Positions 11,817 through 23,011 are shown, numbered from the stretch's first letter. The stretch is DNA of 64,000 nucleotides from Crambe crambe (GCA_963924555.1 OZ004593.1:5018480-5082479), one strand, 5' to 3'. The notes: generated by a model not told the origin, from the sequence alone. A program made the numbers and translations.

Positions 11817-12617
11817 ATAGATTGTATAGACTACGTAACCGGGATTGGAAACGCAATATAAACTGCCCGGCCACTCCTTATTGCACATGCCTGCATTAAT
11901 TAATACAACAAGAAAAAAGATCAAATTTGGGTATTAAGTGTGCAGCCATTGATCCTGGTGATTTCTTTCAGGTTCTTCTTCACCTCTGCACCTTCTTGTT
12001 CTCTGCTCAAACTATGAGTGAAGATATTGAAGCCTCCCAGTCGATCATCCCTGAGGAATATAATATTAAAAATTAACGTACTCTAATCATTGAGCTTTTT
12101 CTCGGCAAGGGAAAGGAAAGCATAGGTGGAGGGCATGAAGGAATAACTACTTGTTATGAATATAAATTGGGGTCACTAGAAACAACTTCACTTTTTCAAA
12201 AAAGGTACGCAAAGATACACCCAGCAAATGTGAACTATTGGCTGAAACTCTTGAATACATGCAAAGTTCACTACATTTTAGATATGAGGGCATGAAGTAG
12301 AGTGTATACTAAACTCTGAAACTGTAAGTTGCAAATCTATTCTTTCATGTAAGAGGATACAGGTACACAAAGCCAAAACAGGCTAAAATAGGCTGGTATG
12401 CATGGGTGTCCTAGCAGCAAAAAATTTGCTTTTTGCACGAGTAAGGTGCTGAAGTTACTAGCTATGCTATGGACTTACTTCTGAACTTCAAGAGGTCGAT
12501 TCCTCCACGTTTGGCTTCTTCAGCTCTTCCACGCACCGCAATACGGATTGTACCACGCAGATTGTATTGTTGCTATGGGGCGTTTCCAATCCCGGTTACG
12601 TAGTCTATACAATCTAT
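11817..12617. mobile_element. TIR element of about 800 bp, possibly carrying gene fragments
   Basis: The ends are near-perfect inverted repeats of about 37 bp starting ATAGATTGTATAGACTACG and continuing through an AACCGGGATTGGAAACGC block. The flanks share CTACC(G/A)T on both sides, an imperfect direct repeat of about 8-9 bp. The paralogous copy A lacks the element between GGCCTACC and AGTAGCTACACAC. Inside, the minus strand has exon-like stretches near 12480-12560 (RGTIRIAVRGRAEEAKRGG, then a GTAAGT donor) and near 11950-12060. No transposase is seen. Confidence 0.75.
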
Positions 12618-12687
12618 GCTACCATAGTATAGCTATAGCTACACACTAAAACAAGATAGAATATTTAGTATAATTTTCTGCTCTAGT

Positions 12688-14686
12688 ATGACAATAGTGA
12701 TTATAAGTGTGATGGTAGGTATATTAGGATTTCAGAGTGCCCAGAGAAGTTTCATTATTTGTATGTATCTATTACAGCATTTGTGAATGCTTATCGATTG
12801 ACCCCAGAATCTTTTCGAGGAACTACATCTATTGAGCCAACTTCTCCTGGGTGCCATCTGGATGGTGTTCGAACTATTTGTGATGGAGGAACTCTGTTAA
12901 ATGATAACATGTTAGGACCTGAGGAGCCTGATATTAACAACAGCACTCATAGAAGGCAGTTTGTAGCATGGAGATCTGATACCATAAATCCATATTTGAA
13001 TTTCGAACTTATTAGTACTGAAAATATATTATTATCTGCTATTGATCTTTACATACTGAACTACCCAGGACAGAATATTAGCCTACCAAAATTGAGCTTG
13101 TATCATACATCTATGTCATCAACAATAAATCCCACAGGTTGGGGGGTTACGGAAATTCCTTTTCACATACTAGGCAATGACCAATTGTCTCAAAATGATT
13201 CTACTCGCAGGAAACTTACTTTATGTCCTCAGACACCATTCTCAGTTATACCAAGAATAGAAGGAATTCTTCTCAGATGGGATTTCACAGGAGTAAGCAA
13301 CGTAGATTACTTCCTTCTGAGTGAAGTCAAATTTTGTACAGACTCACAACCAAACTTTGAACCAGGTGTGGTGATGTTTCAAACCCCTGCAGTGGATCAG
13401 ATAGTGCAACCAAGTGCTGAAGTCTTTGCTAGTCAGACACTGACATTAACATGCACAGTGTTACTCCAAGGATCATATGAGTGGCGGTGGAAACAAGGCA
13501 GTGTTATACTCAATAATACAGGTGCACAATATGAAATCCTCAGTGCAGATGGAACTAGGACGAGCAAGCTAGTTTTAAAACAATTAAACTTCTTGGATGC
13601 TGATATATATACATGTGAAGCTACTTATTCCTTTCCCGTCTCCTTCAGGTCAAGAATATTTGACTTACAATTTCCAGGTAAGTGTAGCACTGAATATTGA
13701 TTGCTTTGTAGTAATACAATTTATTATGGATAATCCTATAGCACTGATTAATGGGGTTCCCAGCACTACTGGTTACTTGGGAGGCTCAGTGGAACTCAGA
13801 TGTGAGGTCCTTGGCTATGCCATGACCTCCGACCCCCCAATGTGGAGCAGTGATGATGGGGCAGACTTAATCAGCACTTCAAAATACATGATCTGCACCA
13901 CCAGCGATGGAGCTAACTCTCTGATCTACTCTGATGGCAGCACAGGACAAAGCATTGTGTCCATCTTGACCATATACCTACTAGATCCTGGGGACAGGGG
14001 GAACTACACTTGTACTACCCAAAGGAACCGAACCACCATTCAACTGCTAATCAGTTCAGGGACAGCTCCTCCCACTACAGGCCCTCCTAGTAGTGTATCT
14101 GCTACTACAAGTAATTTTAGTGTTCTAGAGCAGCTGCTGTAGGATAATACTTTTTAAAGAACGAGATGATCACATAAAGCAAAGTAAAATGATAGACTGA
14201 TGAATCGTACCACGAACACGAATAATCAGTGTTGCACGTGTTCTCTCACGTGATAGCTAATGATAATTAATAATGTCTTTACAGCTGCATGTGATAATTA
14301 CTGTTGCTAGGTATGCAATCCACTATTAATTGGTTGATTGGTTGATCTATCAAGGTTGTCTAACTAAAATGATAATTTGTGTTATTGACACTGCAGAGAC
14401 AATACCAGCAGCTGGGTCCTGCCTCGTAACTGCAGCCATATCTTGCATAGTCAGCTCTTTCCTGGCAGCTGTACTCACTGCAACACTCTTTCTCACATCA
14501 ATCATCTGCTATAAACGCAGGGGCAAAGATTCATCCTCCCCACCTGCCATCATGGAACCAAATGAAGCAGTTATGTATGAGGTGATTGATCAAGCAGGTT
14601 CAAGCAATCAACAAGCTGATGGTGGAGGCAGCATGACCATGAAACAAAATGAATCCTATGCCACTGTTTTGCAGACTGATATATAA
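12688..14686 (+). CDS. Ig-domain single-pass receptor with ITIM-like tail (type I)
   Basis: I reconstruct four exons, 12688-12718, 12778-13677, 13742-14110 and 14397-14686. All internal introns are GT-AG and phase 1, and the sum is 1590 nt (529 aa plus stop). Exon 1 supplies a short hydrophobic signal peptide (MTIVIISVMV, then AFVNA). Exon 2 holds an N-terminal domain of about 195 aa that I do not recognise with certainty, ending FLLSEVKFC, plus an Ig domain with a normal Cys pair and DADIYTC. Exon 3 is a second Ig domain (ELRCEV to GNYTCTT) and a Ser/Thr stalk. Exon 4 has a transmembrane helix (about AISCIVSSFLAAVLTATLF) and a tail with VMYEVI, which fits the ITIM pattern [VILS]xYxx[ILV], and SYATV near the C terminus. 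A surface inhibitory or adaptor-docking receptor is likely by analogy. The ligand is unknown. Confidence 0.8.
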
Positions 14687-15347
14687 TAGATAGTAAGTAC
14701 TGATAATCACACACACCATATGTTTGTATTGTGTTGTTTAGGGCCATTGTAGCAATTGAACTTTGTAGGTTTTACGTCATGTAGCTATGGCTACCCAGTT
14801 TATAATCCTGTAGTTGCTATTGATGTGAAATTGGTGGTAAGAAGACACCAAATTCCTTTAATTATTTCGTAGTACAATTCCTTCATTGGCCTCTACCATT
14901 TTCAGAAGAATCCATAACTGAGTCTGCACTGGGGTTGCTATGATTATTGAAGCAAGCTGAGCGAGCCCCATGCTAGTAACCATGGATGTAAGAACTCATG
15001 CCGTGAGTTCTTATATCCATGTAGCTAACAAGTTCCATGCCCAGTGGTTGCTCCTAGGGGGACTATTTATGTCAGCAAAATGGGATCAATTTTGCAACAT
15101 AAATTGTCTCCTGGGATGGGGGGACCAATTTTTGCATGACAGCCTCATACATCCATCCTAATAATAGTGTGTGCAGCTCATCATGCTGAGGTAAGCCAGG
15201 GTTTGTGATGCAGCAACACACAAAGACAGAATAAGGAGACATTGAAGGGCCCATTTTCTTGCAGTCAGAACTACATAGAATGCACACAGGTGGTGGAACA
15301 GGTAAGGCCAGTCAGGCCCAGGCCTGACCAATATTAATTATTATGCC
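14687..15347. other. 3-prime flank and intergenic sequence
   Basis: No gene seen. A hairpin lies at about 14978-15024 (CATGGATGTAAGAACTCA paired with its reverse complement). Open frames at 14970-15161 and 15072-15287 overlap on opposite strands and look like chance. Confidence 0.5.
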
Positions 15348-15349
15348 TA

Positions 15350-18300
15350 GCGTAAGCTGCCTACTATCGACCACTACATATTTGACTTATCATATCTTTG
15401 TCCCTGAAGGTCGCAGAGGACTGCAACTTGCACTGTCAGAAAGGTCATGACCTCGTCTTTACAGATATAGCAAATTTGACATTCGTTTAAATAGAATGAA
15501 CTTTGTATAGGCAATATTGCATGCTATACTCAAAATTTTATTATCGACGACCGATACCTACTATCGTCCGACCATACAAATTTGTATGATAAATTATCGA
15601 CCACTTTAACAGAAATCGATCATATCTCTGGATGTGTACCACTACAGAAAACTGGACAATACTATTTCATTTTATATTATCTAACACACATACAGCCAAA
15701 AAAATAGTCAAAATTAAAGAATTAATATATCCACTACATCTGCTGGAATGATCGAGTTCCATTATATCCACTACATCTGGTGGAATGAGATCCACCTAGC
15801 TATATACATCTGTTGGGATGATAACCTGCACCAACCCTCGCCATTAATTTTAATTAATAATATAGCTTTATAATAAAATAGTTCAGTTCAAACAAAAAGG
15901 ACAAAATCGCTCTGCACCATTTTCATCGATAGAAACATCCTCCATACACCTCTCGTGCACCCAACGATCACATGCGCACATCACCCACTCTTCACCATCA
16001 GCACAGAAGCTCCCATAGCAAAATACACATTCATAAGCCTCCTCTTGGTCACTGTCGGGTGTTTCAAGGCAAGGCTCAGAAGCAGTTCCTTGTACTGGGA
16101 GGTCAATGGTGGTAACATTGTCATGACCAGGGTCACCAGGGTTACCACAACTAGAGGTACTGGCACTATTATTAGCAGGATCACCAGAATTATTCCCTTT
16201 GCTCTTGGAACGACCTCTTCTTTGGGGCTGCCTTTTCTTGTTAGCTATCGCCTTCTGCTGGCGCTCAAGACGTTCCTCCTTTTTCTTCTTCTGTAGCTCC
16301 TCCCTCTCCAGTTTACGTCTCTTGCGTACCCTCATACGCTCTTCTTTCTCTTCTGCTTCTTTCTCTTTCTTCCTTTTCTTCTCTTCTAACATGTCCAAAC
16401 ATTCTTTGCTAGTAAGAACTGTGGCACGCCCTGTCTTTCTAGTACTCTTGGAGTCTTTTGGAATGGGAATAAGATATTTGCTTAAAGGAGACCCAAGATG
16501 CAATGCAGACACATTTGGGGAAATGGGTGCCAATGGTGAACGTCCCTGTGAATTTGATGGACTAACTAAATCGGCTGAATTCATAGGTGGAGTTTCTGGC
16601 ACACTAGTTTCAGGTGATGAGAATAGAGGTGGTGACTCAAATTCAGGTGGAGTATCTTCAGCCAATGGTGATGAACTTGAGGTACTAGAAGTTGAATTGG
16701 AACTGGCATCAGAAGTTGAACTACTTGAGGTTTGTGATGAGGAAGAGGAGGAGCTTTGGGGTGGAGTTTCAGAGGAAGAGCCACCAAGGTGAGACTCTGC
16801 TAGTCCAGTTGGAGTAGATTCGATGGAGCAAAGTGGATCAGCAACAGTTAGTGCTTCAGGATGCATAATAGATAGCCACTGCTCATAGTGATCGTCATAG
16901 AGATCATATCCTTCTTCAAAACGTCGAGAAAACAAAGTTTCTTCTTCATTGGAAAAAACTGGAGTGACCTTTGGACTTTCACTGGCAGAGTCCTTGCTGC
17001 CAGCACCAGGTTCGGTGGTGGAATTCACCTTTGAATTTGTGCAGTTGTTCTTGTCACACCGTATGTCCATACCCTCAGCATCATCACAATGAGGAAACCG
17101 TTTCTTGACACTCCCAGGATCAAATGGAATGATGCCTGCACGACGAAACCCAGCACAAATTGTTTCAGGTGTACAGGTCTTCATCCAGGCCTTTGCGAAC
17201 AACTCACAAAAGTTGTATTTGGTAACAATTCGACCTGGAGCAGCCTGGTAATATTCATGACATACATGACCCCAGTTGATCTTCAGAGGCCCAAAGAAAC
17301 TTACATCAAGGGGCTGCGCCTCATGTGTAGTATGAGGCGGGAGGCAGAAAATAATGATTTCGTGGTCTTTCGCAAACTTGATGGTCTCAGGATCATAGTG
17401 AGAACTATGACCATCAACTAAGAGTAGCAATGGACGTCCTGGAACAGCGTGCAAGAGAAAATGTTCAACAAGCCATCCATGAAACAGGCCTTTGTTTGTC
17501 CATCCTGTGTCGCTCAAGCCATACCGACTGCCAGGTACTTCACCACGAGTCCACTCATAGTTCAGCTGCTTGGCATCAAAGATAATAAATGGTGGAAGCG
17601 CCTGTCCTGTCCCACTGCAGCAGCCAAGGACAGTAATTTGTCCCTTGATCCCAGCACACCTATAGCGAACCTTCTTTTGTCCTTTTGCTGCCAGAACTTT
17701 TGGTGGCTTCGGATCCAATGGTATACCGCTTTCGTCCATATTGTATATCCTTTCAGGACTATCTTTAAAGTCAAATTCCTCAAAGATTTCTTTCAGAAGA
17801 TTAAAATAGTGTGTCAAATTTTCTTGACTTGTGGCCCTCATTCGAACATGTCCAGTTGCATCTCCAGAGCGAAGAGAGAGCTTGGGGTGACGTAAACGAA
17901 ATTTTTTAAACCAACCATCACTGATTCGAGACTTACGCAGGAGCCCTTTATCAACAGCAACTTTCTCGACCATGGATTTAACTTGGCTTCTGGTCTTCCC
18001 ATAACCAAGTTGGCTTGACTTAATAAGATATGATTCTAGCTCCATCTCTTCATCTTCAGTGAGATAGGAAGAACGGCCAGGCTTATTACCATCCACTACT
18101 CGTCCAGATAACCTATCTTTTAGAGTAGATGGAGGTACTCCATGGTCTCTAGCTGCCCTATTTATGGAGACGGAAACACCCGATTCAACAGCTCTGACAG
18201 CAGCTTCCATCTGCATTCTCGTCCATTGCATACGCTTTGCTGGCCTTCGACTTAGACTAGATGACTCTTCTGGCCTTGAACTAGGTAGGTTTGTTGGCTT

Positions 18301-18612
18301 AAAGCCGCCTTTCTTCTTCTTTTTGGAGTATCGTGGCATGCGCCTGTAATGACAAAAAAATAACATCAAATACTAAAATCTACAAAATGAATCTTTAATA
18401 TAGCTAAATTCAACTACAACTACCTTGAATAAGCACTGATTGCACAAAAAAAGAGCAGAATAAAGACAGCAGTAACAACTACAAATTATCACATGTCCAA
18501 CATTCCGTTAATTCTCCCGTACACTTCAACTGATATTCGGATACTTTGTTGGTCGATAATAGATCTGGAAATGGTCGATAGTAGTACCCAGTCGATAGTA
18601 GATTGCTTACGC
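15350..18612 (-). mobile_element. Tigger/pogo-like DNA transposon, intact-looking (element 2)
   Basis: The terminal inverted repeats begin GCGTAAGC and share CTACTATCGAC. They are flanked by TA (15348-15349 and 18613-18614). Subterminal TCGACCA and ATCGACC motifs recur at 15370-15620 and 18550-18600, as in element 1, and the GCGTAAG terminus is common to both, so the two are related families. The single long transposase reading frame is uninterrupted, which suggests relatively recent activity. Length 3263 bp. Confidence 0.93.
15883..18339 (-). CDS. Tigger/pogo-type DDE transposase with C-terminal PHD finger
   Basis: One uninterrupted 818-residue frame. I chose the ATG at 18339 (MPRYSKKKKK) because an ACAG acceptor-like site lies just upstream and element 1 starts at the equivalent residue. 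Domains: Lys/Ser-rich basic N terminus; psq/CENP-B helix-turn-helix at about 38-85 (STLKDRLSGR); second DNA-binding half to about 160; DDE nuclease with catalytic Asp at about 202 (MDESG), 309 (LLLVDGHSSHY) and 345 (QPLDVSFF), spacing DD35D; YDLYDD motif; Ser-rich linker; Lys/Glu coiled coil at about 660-730; and a terminal PHD-like C4HC3 finger (CVFC, CACDRWVHERC, CPFC). Role: cut-and-paste transposition at TA targets. The terminal PHD finger is unusual for Tigger elements and could bind chromatin (inference). Confidence 0.92.
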   Translation of the reverse strand: MPRYSKKKKKGGFKPTNLPSSRPEESSSLSRRPAKRMQWTRMQMEAAVRAVESGVSVSINRAARDHGVPPSTLKDRLSGRVVDGNKPGRSSYLTEDEEMELESYLIKSSQLGYGKTRSQVKSMVEKVAVDKGLLRKSRISDGWFKKFRLRHPKLSLRSGDATGHVRMRATSQENLTHYFNLLKEIFEEFDFKDSPERIYNMDESGIPLDPKPPKVLAAKGQKKVRYRCAGIKGQITVLGCCSGTGQALPPFIIFDAKQLNYEWTRGEVPGSRYGLSDTGWTNKGLFHGWLVEHFLLHAVPGRPLLLLVDGHSSHYDPETIKFAKDHEIIIFCLPPHTTHEAQPLDVSFFGPLKINWGHVCHEYYQAAPGRIVTKYNFCELFAKAWMKTCTPETICAGFRRAGIIPFDPGSVKKRFPHCDDAEGMDIRCDKNNCTNSKVNSTTEPGAGSKDSASESPKVTPVFSNEEETLFSRRFEEGYDLYDDHYEQWLSIMHPEALTVADPLCSIESTPTGLAESHLGGSSSETPPQSSSSSSSQTSSSSTSDASSNSTSSTSSSSPLAEDTPPEFESPPLFSSPETSVPETPPMNSADLVSPSNSQGRSPLAPISPNVSALHLGSPLSKYLIPIPKDSKSTRKTGRATVLTSKECLDMLEEKKRKKEKEAEEKEERMRVRKRRKLEREELQKKKKEERLERQQKAIANKKRQPQRRGRSKSKGNNSGDPANNSASTSSCGNPGDPGHDNVTTIDLPVQGTASEPCLETPDSDQEEAYECVFCYGSFCADGEEWVMCACDRWVHERCMEDVSIDENGAERFCPFCLN

Positions 18613-18614
18613 TA

Positions 18615-19049
18615 TCAATCAATAACTTTAGAATGAATATAGCGAATTGTATGGTCTGTGGGATTACGTTCAATTTCAGGCCTGACCGATCAAATTTTGC
18701 TTCCAACACCTCTGATGCATGCTTATGAATGAGAATTGTATTGCAACAGTACAGTCTCAGCATTGGTGCTTATATCAGTTAAAACTTCCTTCTGTTGCCA
18801 TTAGCTAGATCACAATTGACTCTGATTGCTATGATGATGCCATAGTAGCTAGCTAATTTTCCTGTTAATTCTCAAGGTATACTTAGTGTAATCCATCAAG
18901 GCCTACTTGCAATGCATTCTGCTTGTTATGGGTTTACCTACCATTATTATGTATGCTTGGCACACACCTTTTTTTAACTGGCTGGGCTGTATCATTATTA
19001 TTATGCTCTGTATATCATAATTATGCATTCTCCATCATCAGATGTTGAG
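18615..19049. other. Intergenic sequence, no gene seen
   Basis: The first 110 bp (CAGGCCTGACC... CTTCCAACACCTCTGA) match 6010-6050 and continue the sequence interrupted by element 2 at 15348. The rest is AT-rich without a supported gene. Confidence 0.5.
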
Positions 19050-19237
19050 ATAGGAAGAGACACGTTGAACCATGGAGGATTTGAAAGTGCAGCAATTGGT
19101 GGTACAGTCCATAGCATCCAAAATGCACCATTGTAGTTTAGGTACATCACAGAAGTAGTATGCCAACAAAATTAATGAGGAAGGATAGGGAGCATGGACA
19201 ATCAGAAGAATCACAGGGACAGTGAAAATAAATAGTG
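19050..19237 (-). pseudogene. Decayed fragment of the secreted Cys-rich gene family
   Basis: On the minus strand this aligns with the coding sequence at 23100-23290 (motifs GGAGGATTTGAAAGTGCAGCA, TGGTACAGTCCATAGCATCC and CATCACAGAAGTAGT versus their intact counterparts) but has many indels. The long-TIR element at 19248-22417 inserted into this copy. Its continuation resumes at about 22426. Confidence 0.6.
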
Positions 19238-19399
19238 TATCTTAGTATGGAAGCCGAGAAGTGCACTTTTTGATGATTGAAGTTCCGATCTGAAACTCCG
19301 CCGCGAAATGAAATTCCGACGCGAAATATTCGGCGCAAAATCGCGAGCTTTTTAACGATCCTTACCATAAAAAATTACTATAATTTTTATTGCTTAAGA

Positions 19400-20616
19400 A
19401 TGAGCGGAAGTTCTCGTGCAGGAACTATTCTGAATGCCTCTCTGGGTGGTAGGAGGCTAAATACAGAAGAACTAGAAAAAATTCGTCGAAGAGTGGACGA
19501 TTTACTGCCTGTGATGGCGAATATTCAAGCAGCAAAAGTAAAGCTATAAAAAGTATCTATTTAGAGCCCTCCTCTACTTCATCTTCCTTTACGCAATTGC
19601 CTGTAATGTTATCTGTTTCTATACTGAACAGATTCCCTCCTGGAGACACAAGGCATACAATGAGGGACCACCCAAAAGAAGGGGTATAGCATGGCAAATT
19701 CAATGTGATTGCTCATTCATACAAGACTCCATAATTCAGCTACACTGAAATTCATGTCTTCAAAGCTACACCTTACTGAAGGTGAATATATGGCAGTATC
19801 ATCTAGAGTGGTTGATCTATATTGTGCTAATGATATGAAGGTCATTGAGGAAGTTACTGTCGAATATAGCTATTCATATTGTGTATAGCTTTTTGGATAT
19901 TGTATGGATGTTCTGGTACCTGAAGTAGTCTTGAGAATGTATATGACAGACAGAAGTGTTGATTATGATATGCTATAAATAATAATTATGTGTCAAGTCA
20001 TTTTTGCTTATCAAGGCTGAAAAGGCAATGAAATCGAAGAGGTATGTACTGTACTATAGAACTTCCACAATCACGAGTTATTATTTATAGGAAGGACACC
20101 AGGCTCTAATGAACTCAGTCCAAGCTTCCCAAATGCAATCTGAAGTATCAGCATTAACTCGGTAAGTTATTAATACCCCCTCTCCCCTCTTCTACCACAC
20201 ACACACACACTGCATTTGAAATTTATAACTCCTTTAGCTTTCGCCATCCAAACATCTTACAATTGTGTGGGTTTTGCCCTAAGCCTCCTTGTTTGGTGTA
20301 TGAATATATGCCACAAGGTAGCTTACATGACTGGCTACACAAACACAAGGTATTTTCAATTCACTAGTTTGTATCATAATTAATTTTGCTAATCAATTTG
20401 TAGGAAGGTGAGGAGCATCTTAAATGGAAAAGCAGAATTGATATTTTGAAGGGAACATGTAAAGGGATGGTGTACCTTCACAGTGCCAAGTCCATCAAGA
20501 TATCAAGTCGTAAGTACTTTTACCCTTCAGAGGTAACCTCAGGTCACTTTAGCGACAGGAGTGATGTGTACTGCTTTGGGGTTGTAAGTTTGATCTTTGG
20601 TTGTACTCATCCCATC

Positions 20617-20703
<87 letters not shown>

Positions 20704-21098
20704 ATCACCATTCACAAAAAAGGTTGTAGTTGAAACATATACTGCCCAAGAAGTCTTCGATCAAACCAGAAGTGACAAAAAACTGGCAAGTCTACTTGAA
20801 TAACCTGGACCACTTACATATTAATTCATACACTACCATGTACAGATTGATCATCTTCAAGAAGATCTCTTGAATGAAGAAGGTTTTAATTTAATCCGTG
20901 ACCCATTTTTGGAGGAGGATAAAAAAAAATCCACTGTATTCTATGATATTCAAAAACAATGTCTAAGAAGTCACAGCAGGCGTCCTACATCATTGGAGGT
21001 GAATTATAATAATTTAACTATTTTAGGTTCACCTTGACACTGTTTACATTGTTGTGTAGGTTATGACCATGTGGAATTCAGCAGAAGACATTGAATAG
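19400..21098 (+). pseudogene. IRAK/Pelle-like protein kinase, defective
   Basis: Exon-like blocks with GT-AG borders: possible first exon 19400-19537 (MSGSSRAGTILN...), then about 20014-20040, 20091-20161, 20238-20349, 20404 to about 20510, 20717-20775, about 20848-20998 and a terminal 21061-21098. The translation shows the N-lobe and hinge (EVSALTRFRHPNIL, LVYEYMPQGSLHDWL), the start of the catalytic loop, the end of the activation segment and subdomain VIII-IX (YPSEVTSGHFSDRSDVYCFG), and the C-lobe (SRRPTSLEVM). This order is typical of IRAK/Pelle and plant RLK-like kinases. Lesions: the frame slips one base just before HQDIKS in the catalytic loop, and the DFG segment is missing. The gene sits wholly inside the TIR element, so it is a captured copy. 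Catalytic activity is very unlikely. Confidence 0.7.
20621..20701. repeat. (CT)n microsatellite
   Basis: About 80 bp of uninterrupted CT dinucleotides inside an intron of the captured kinase gene. The Ser-Leu repeat it would encode is not believable as protein. Confidence 0.97.
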
Positions 21099-21934
21099 CT
21101 AATGACTGTTGTGTCATAGTACTGGGAAAAAAAGCTTATTGACTTGGAGATAATTATAGTTCTTGTGCATTAAAAGAGTTTGTCCTAGTATTCCATCTGC
21201 CCAGTCTTTAAATTCAGCAGGGTAGATTCTCACTTTAATTCTGTGAGCATGAATTATTTAGCATCAACCCATCCCATAATTTATTATAGGTCTGCAACAA
21301 TAATATTAGCTATTACTAGTTTAGCAGTCTAGCTGAGCAGATATAGTTTGCACAATTAGGGTAGCTCATGCATTTTATTTGGTACTCCACAAGCTTCTAT
21401 CATAAAGGGACAATTTTAAAAGGGGATCATGCATGGAGGGGAGGTGGTAGTGGTGGAGGGAATTCTAGCCACAGAGCAAACACCACCTGCACATGACTAG
21501 CAAGTTAGAACTCAATTTTTTTTCACCCAGTTGTGCTCTAACAATGTAACCATATACCTTTATAGAGTCTGGTGTACCTTTATGTACACAGTTACACTTG
21601 CTCCTTATTTCCCTTTCACAAATGAAGAGATCACATACTTTGAAAAAGCTTCTCTCACTCGATAAAGTAGATGCAAGACTACAAGAAAACCTATGTGTAA
21701 TAACTGAAGTGAGTATGACGCATCAGAGCAGTGATTCTTACTGACACATCTATCAACTTGTCATAGCTGAGTATGCTATTAGCTATAAAGACTGTAACTT
21801 GAAGCAACAAAGGGTGATTATTTCTTTCTTCTTTCAGTAAAAGATGGATCTTCATCCTTAAAAATCGTTATATAGCTAGTGTCCCTACATGTTATAGTAA
21901 TATCAGGACCTGGGGATCTAGCTACATATAAATC

Positions 21935-22229
21935 TAGTCTCGCGTAGCCAGACCCAATTCTTTTGGGAGAATGGTCAACTACCATTGCGTTTTGTTCTGG
22001 CGCACCAGTGCGCGCTAATTGACCACAGCGCTAGCTAGCGGACGGTAAGGCGTCGTATTATGAATCTCATTAAAGTCTGCCTAATAAAGCTGCAATCCCT
22101 GCAAGGGTTAGTTAGCTAGCTCACTGTGACATAATTTCTTATCTGTCTCCTGTCGTTTCTGCCATTTTTTTCAACTGGGCTCAGACTTAATGAGATTCGT
22201 AGTACCACGGTGGTTATAATGCGAGACTA
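21935..22229. mobile_element. Small element with short inverted termini, nested
   Basis: A segment of about 295 bp bounded by TAGTCTCGC and GCGAGACTA. It is richer in GC than its surroundings and lies inside the long-TIR element. A TAGTCTCGCGGG terminus also opens the palindrome at 54258-54308, so this may be a family signature. No coding content and no certain target duplication. Confidence 0.4.
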
Positions 22230-22425
22230 ATAATTATAAATCCATCGAGCTTGAGTACATGCTTATCATGCAGGAACTTCCTCAATTAATTTCGCGTCGG
22301 AACTTCATTTTTCGCGACGGATTTCGCGTCGGAATCTCATTTCGCGGCGGAGTTTCATTTCGCGGCGGAGTTTCAGATCGGAACTAAATCATCAAAAAGT
22401 GCACTTCTCGGCTTCCATATCTTAG

Positions 22426-22990
22426 ACATTCTTCAAAATATTAAACAGATTACATCATCACCAAGTGCCCCTCTCCTCATGAATACATTTGGCAGCCATA
22501 GCTACTACTTCTTAGGAGATCAAGAAGACATTAATTTATAAAAACAAAGCAGGAGAGAACATTAAACTACTGAGTTTAACCAGATGACTACTGGGGAAGA
22601 AACTGGTAGCTACCATCATCATACCTCCTCAAAATAACAGCGAGTAAGGGGCGAAAGATATCAGAGAGACACTGATAACCAGTGACTTCCATTGAGGACC
22701 AACAGGGAGATATGATGAGGAGACTCATGAAACTAAAATGGATCTTCAAGGATAGCTATGCATACTGAGAGTTTGAACATTGAATGAAAGGGAGCGTGTC
22801 AACTGGATAAACTATACTTGCTGTGCTGATCTGAAATGTCTGTCCTGCCACAGCTTGTGATCACCCCTGCCTATGTATTCCATCAAACATTCCCATCTCA
22901 TCCATACAAATAATATTATTTCCTTCCAGGATAAATGTGAACTTGCAATCAATAATTCTCAAGATAGAAAAATTCGCAGTAGAAATTATA
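22426..22990. other. Upstream remnant of the Cys-rich gene family
   Basis: The first part (ACATTCTTCAAAATATTAAACAG and AAGTGCCCCTCTCCTCATGAATAC) is the continuation of the 19050-19237 fragment and resembles 34550-34640 and the sequence upstream of 23886. Nothing else supported. Confidence 0.4.
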
Positions 22991-23011
22991 AGTATAAATT
23001 TCCATGTCTAC

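Larger units (their letters stand above)
19248..22417. mobile_element. Long-TIR element that captured a kinase gene (Pack-type)
   Basis: The outer ends are inverted repeats TGGAAGCCGAGAAGTGC that extend about 62 bp with few differences through CGATCTGAAACTCCGCCGCG. Further in, both arms contain repeated CGCGAAAT units. The flanks carry TATCTTAG on both sides (19238-19245 and 22418-22425), an 8-bp or degenerate 10-bp target duplication. An empty-site relative of the target is seen at 34500-34620. No transposase is present. Instead the interior holds a multi-exon protein-kinase gene. Long GC-rich TIRs, a duplication of about 8-10 bp and host exons fit a Pack-MULE-like element. The superfamily is inference. 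Confidence 0.8.

Noticed and set aside
11950-12060. Possible caspase-like exon on the minus strand of the 801-bp TIR element
   Set aside because: A GGFNIFTHSLSREQEG-like stretch hints at a caspase-type fold, but it is too short and lacks catalytic His/Cys motifs, so it was not called.
16199-16792. Plus-strand open frame opposite the second transposase
   Set aside because: Antisense shadow of the Ser-rich linker and coiled coil in 15883-18339.
19680-20010. Possible extra exons upstream of the kinase (for example LTEGEYMAVSSRVVDLYC)
   Set aside because: Open and protein-like over about 45 residues, but there is no clear splice borders or family match, so not annotated as an exon.
20446-20803. 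Protein with a long Ser-Leu repeat
   Set aside because: The repeat is a (CT)n microsatellite in an intron. The real exon ends at a GTAAGT before it.
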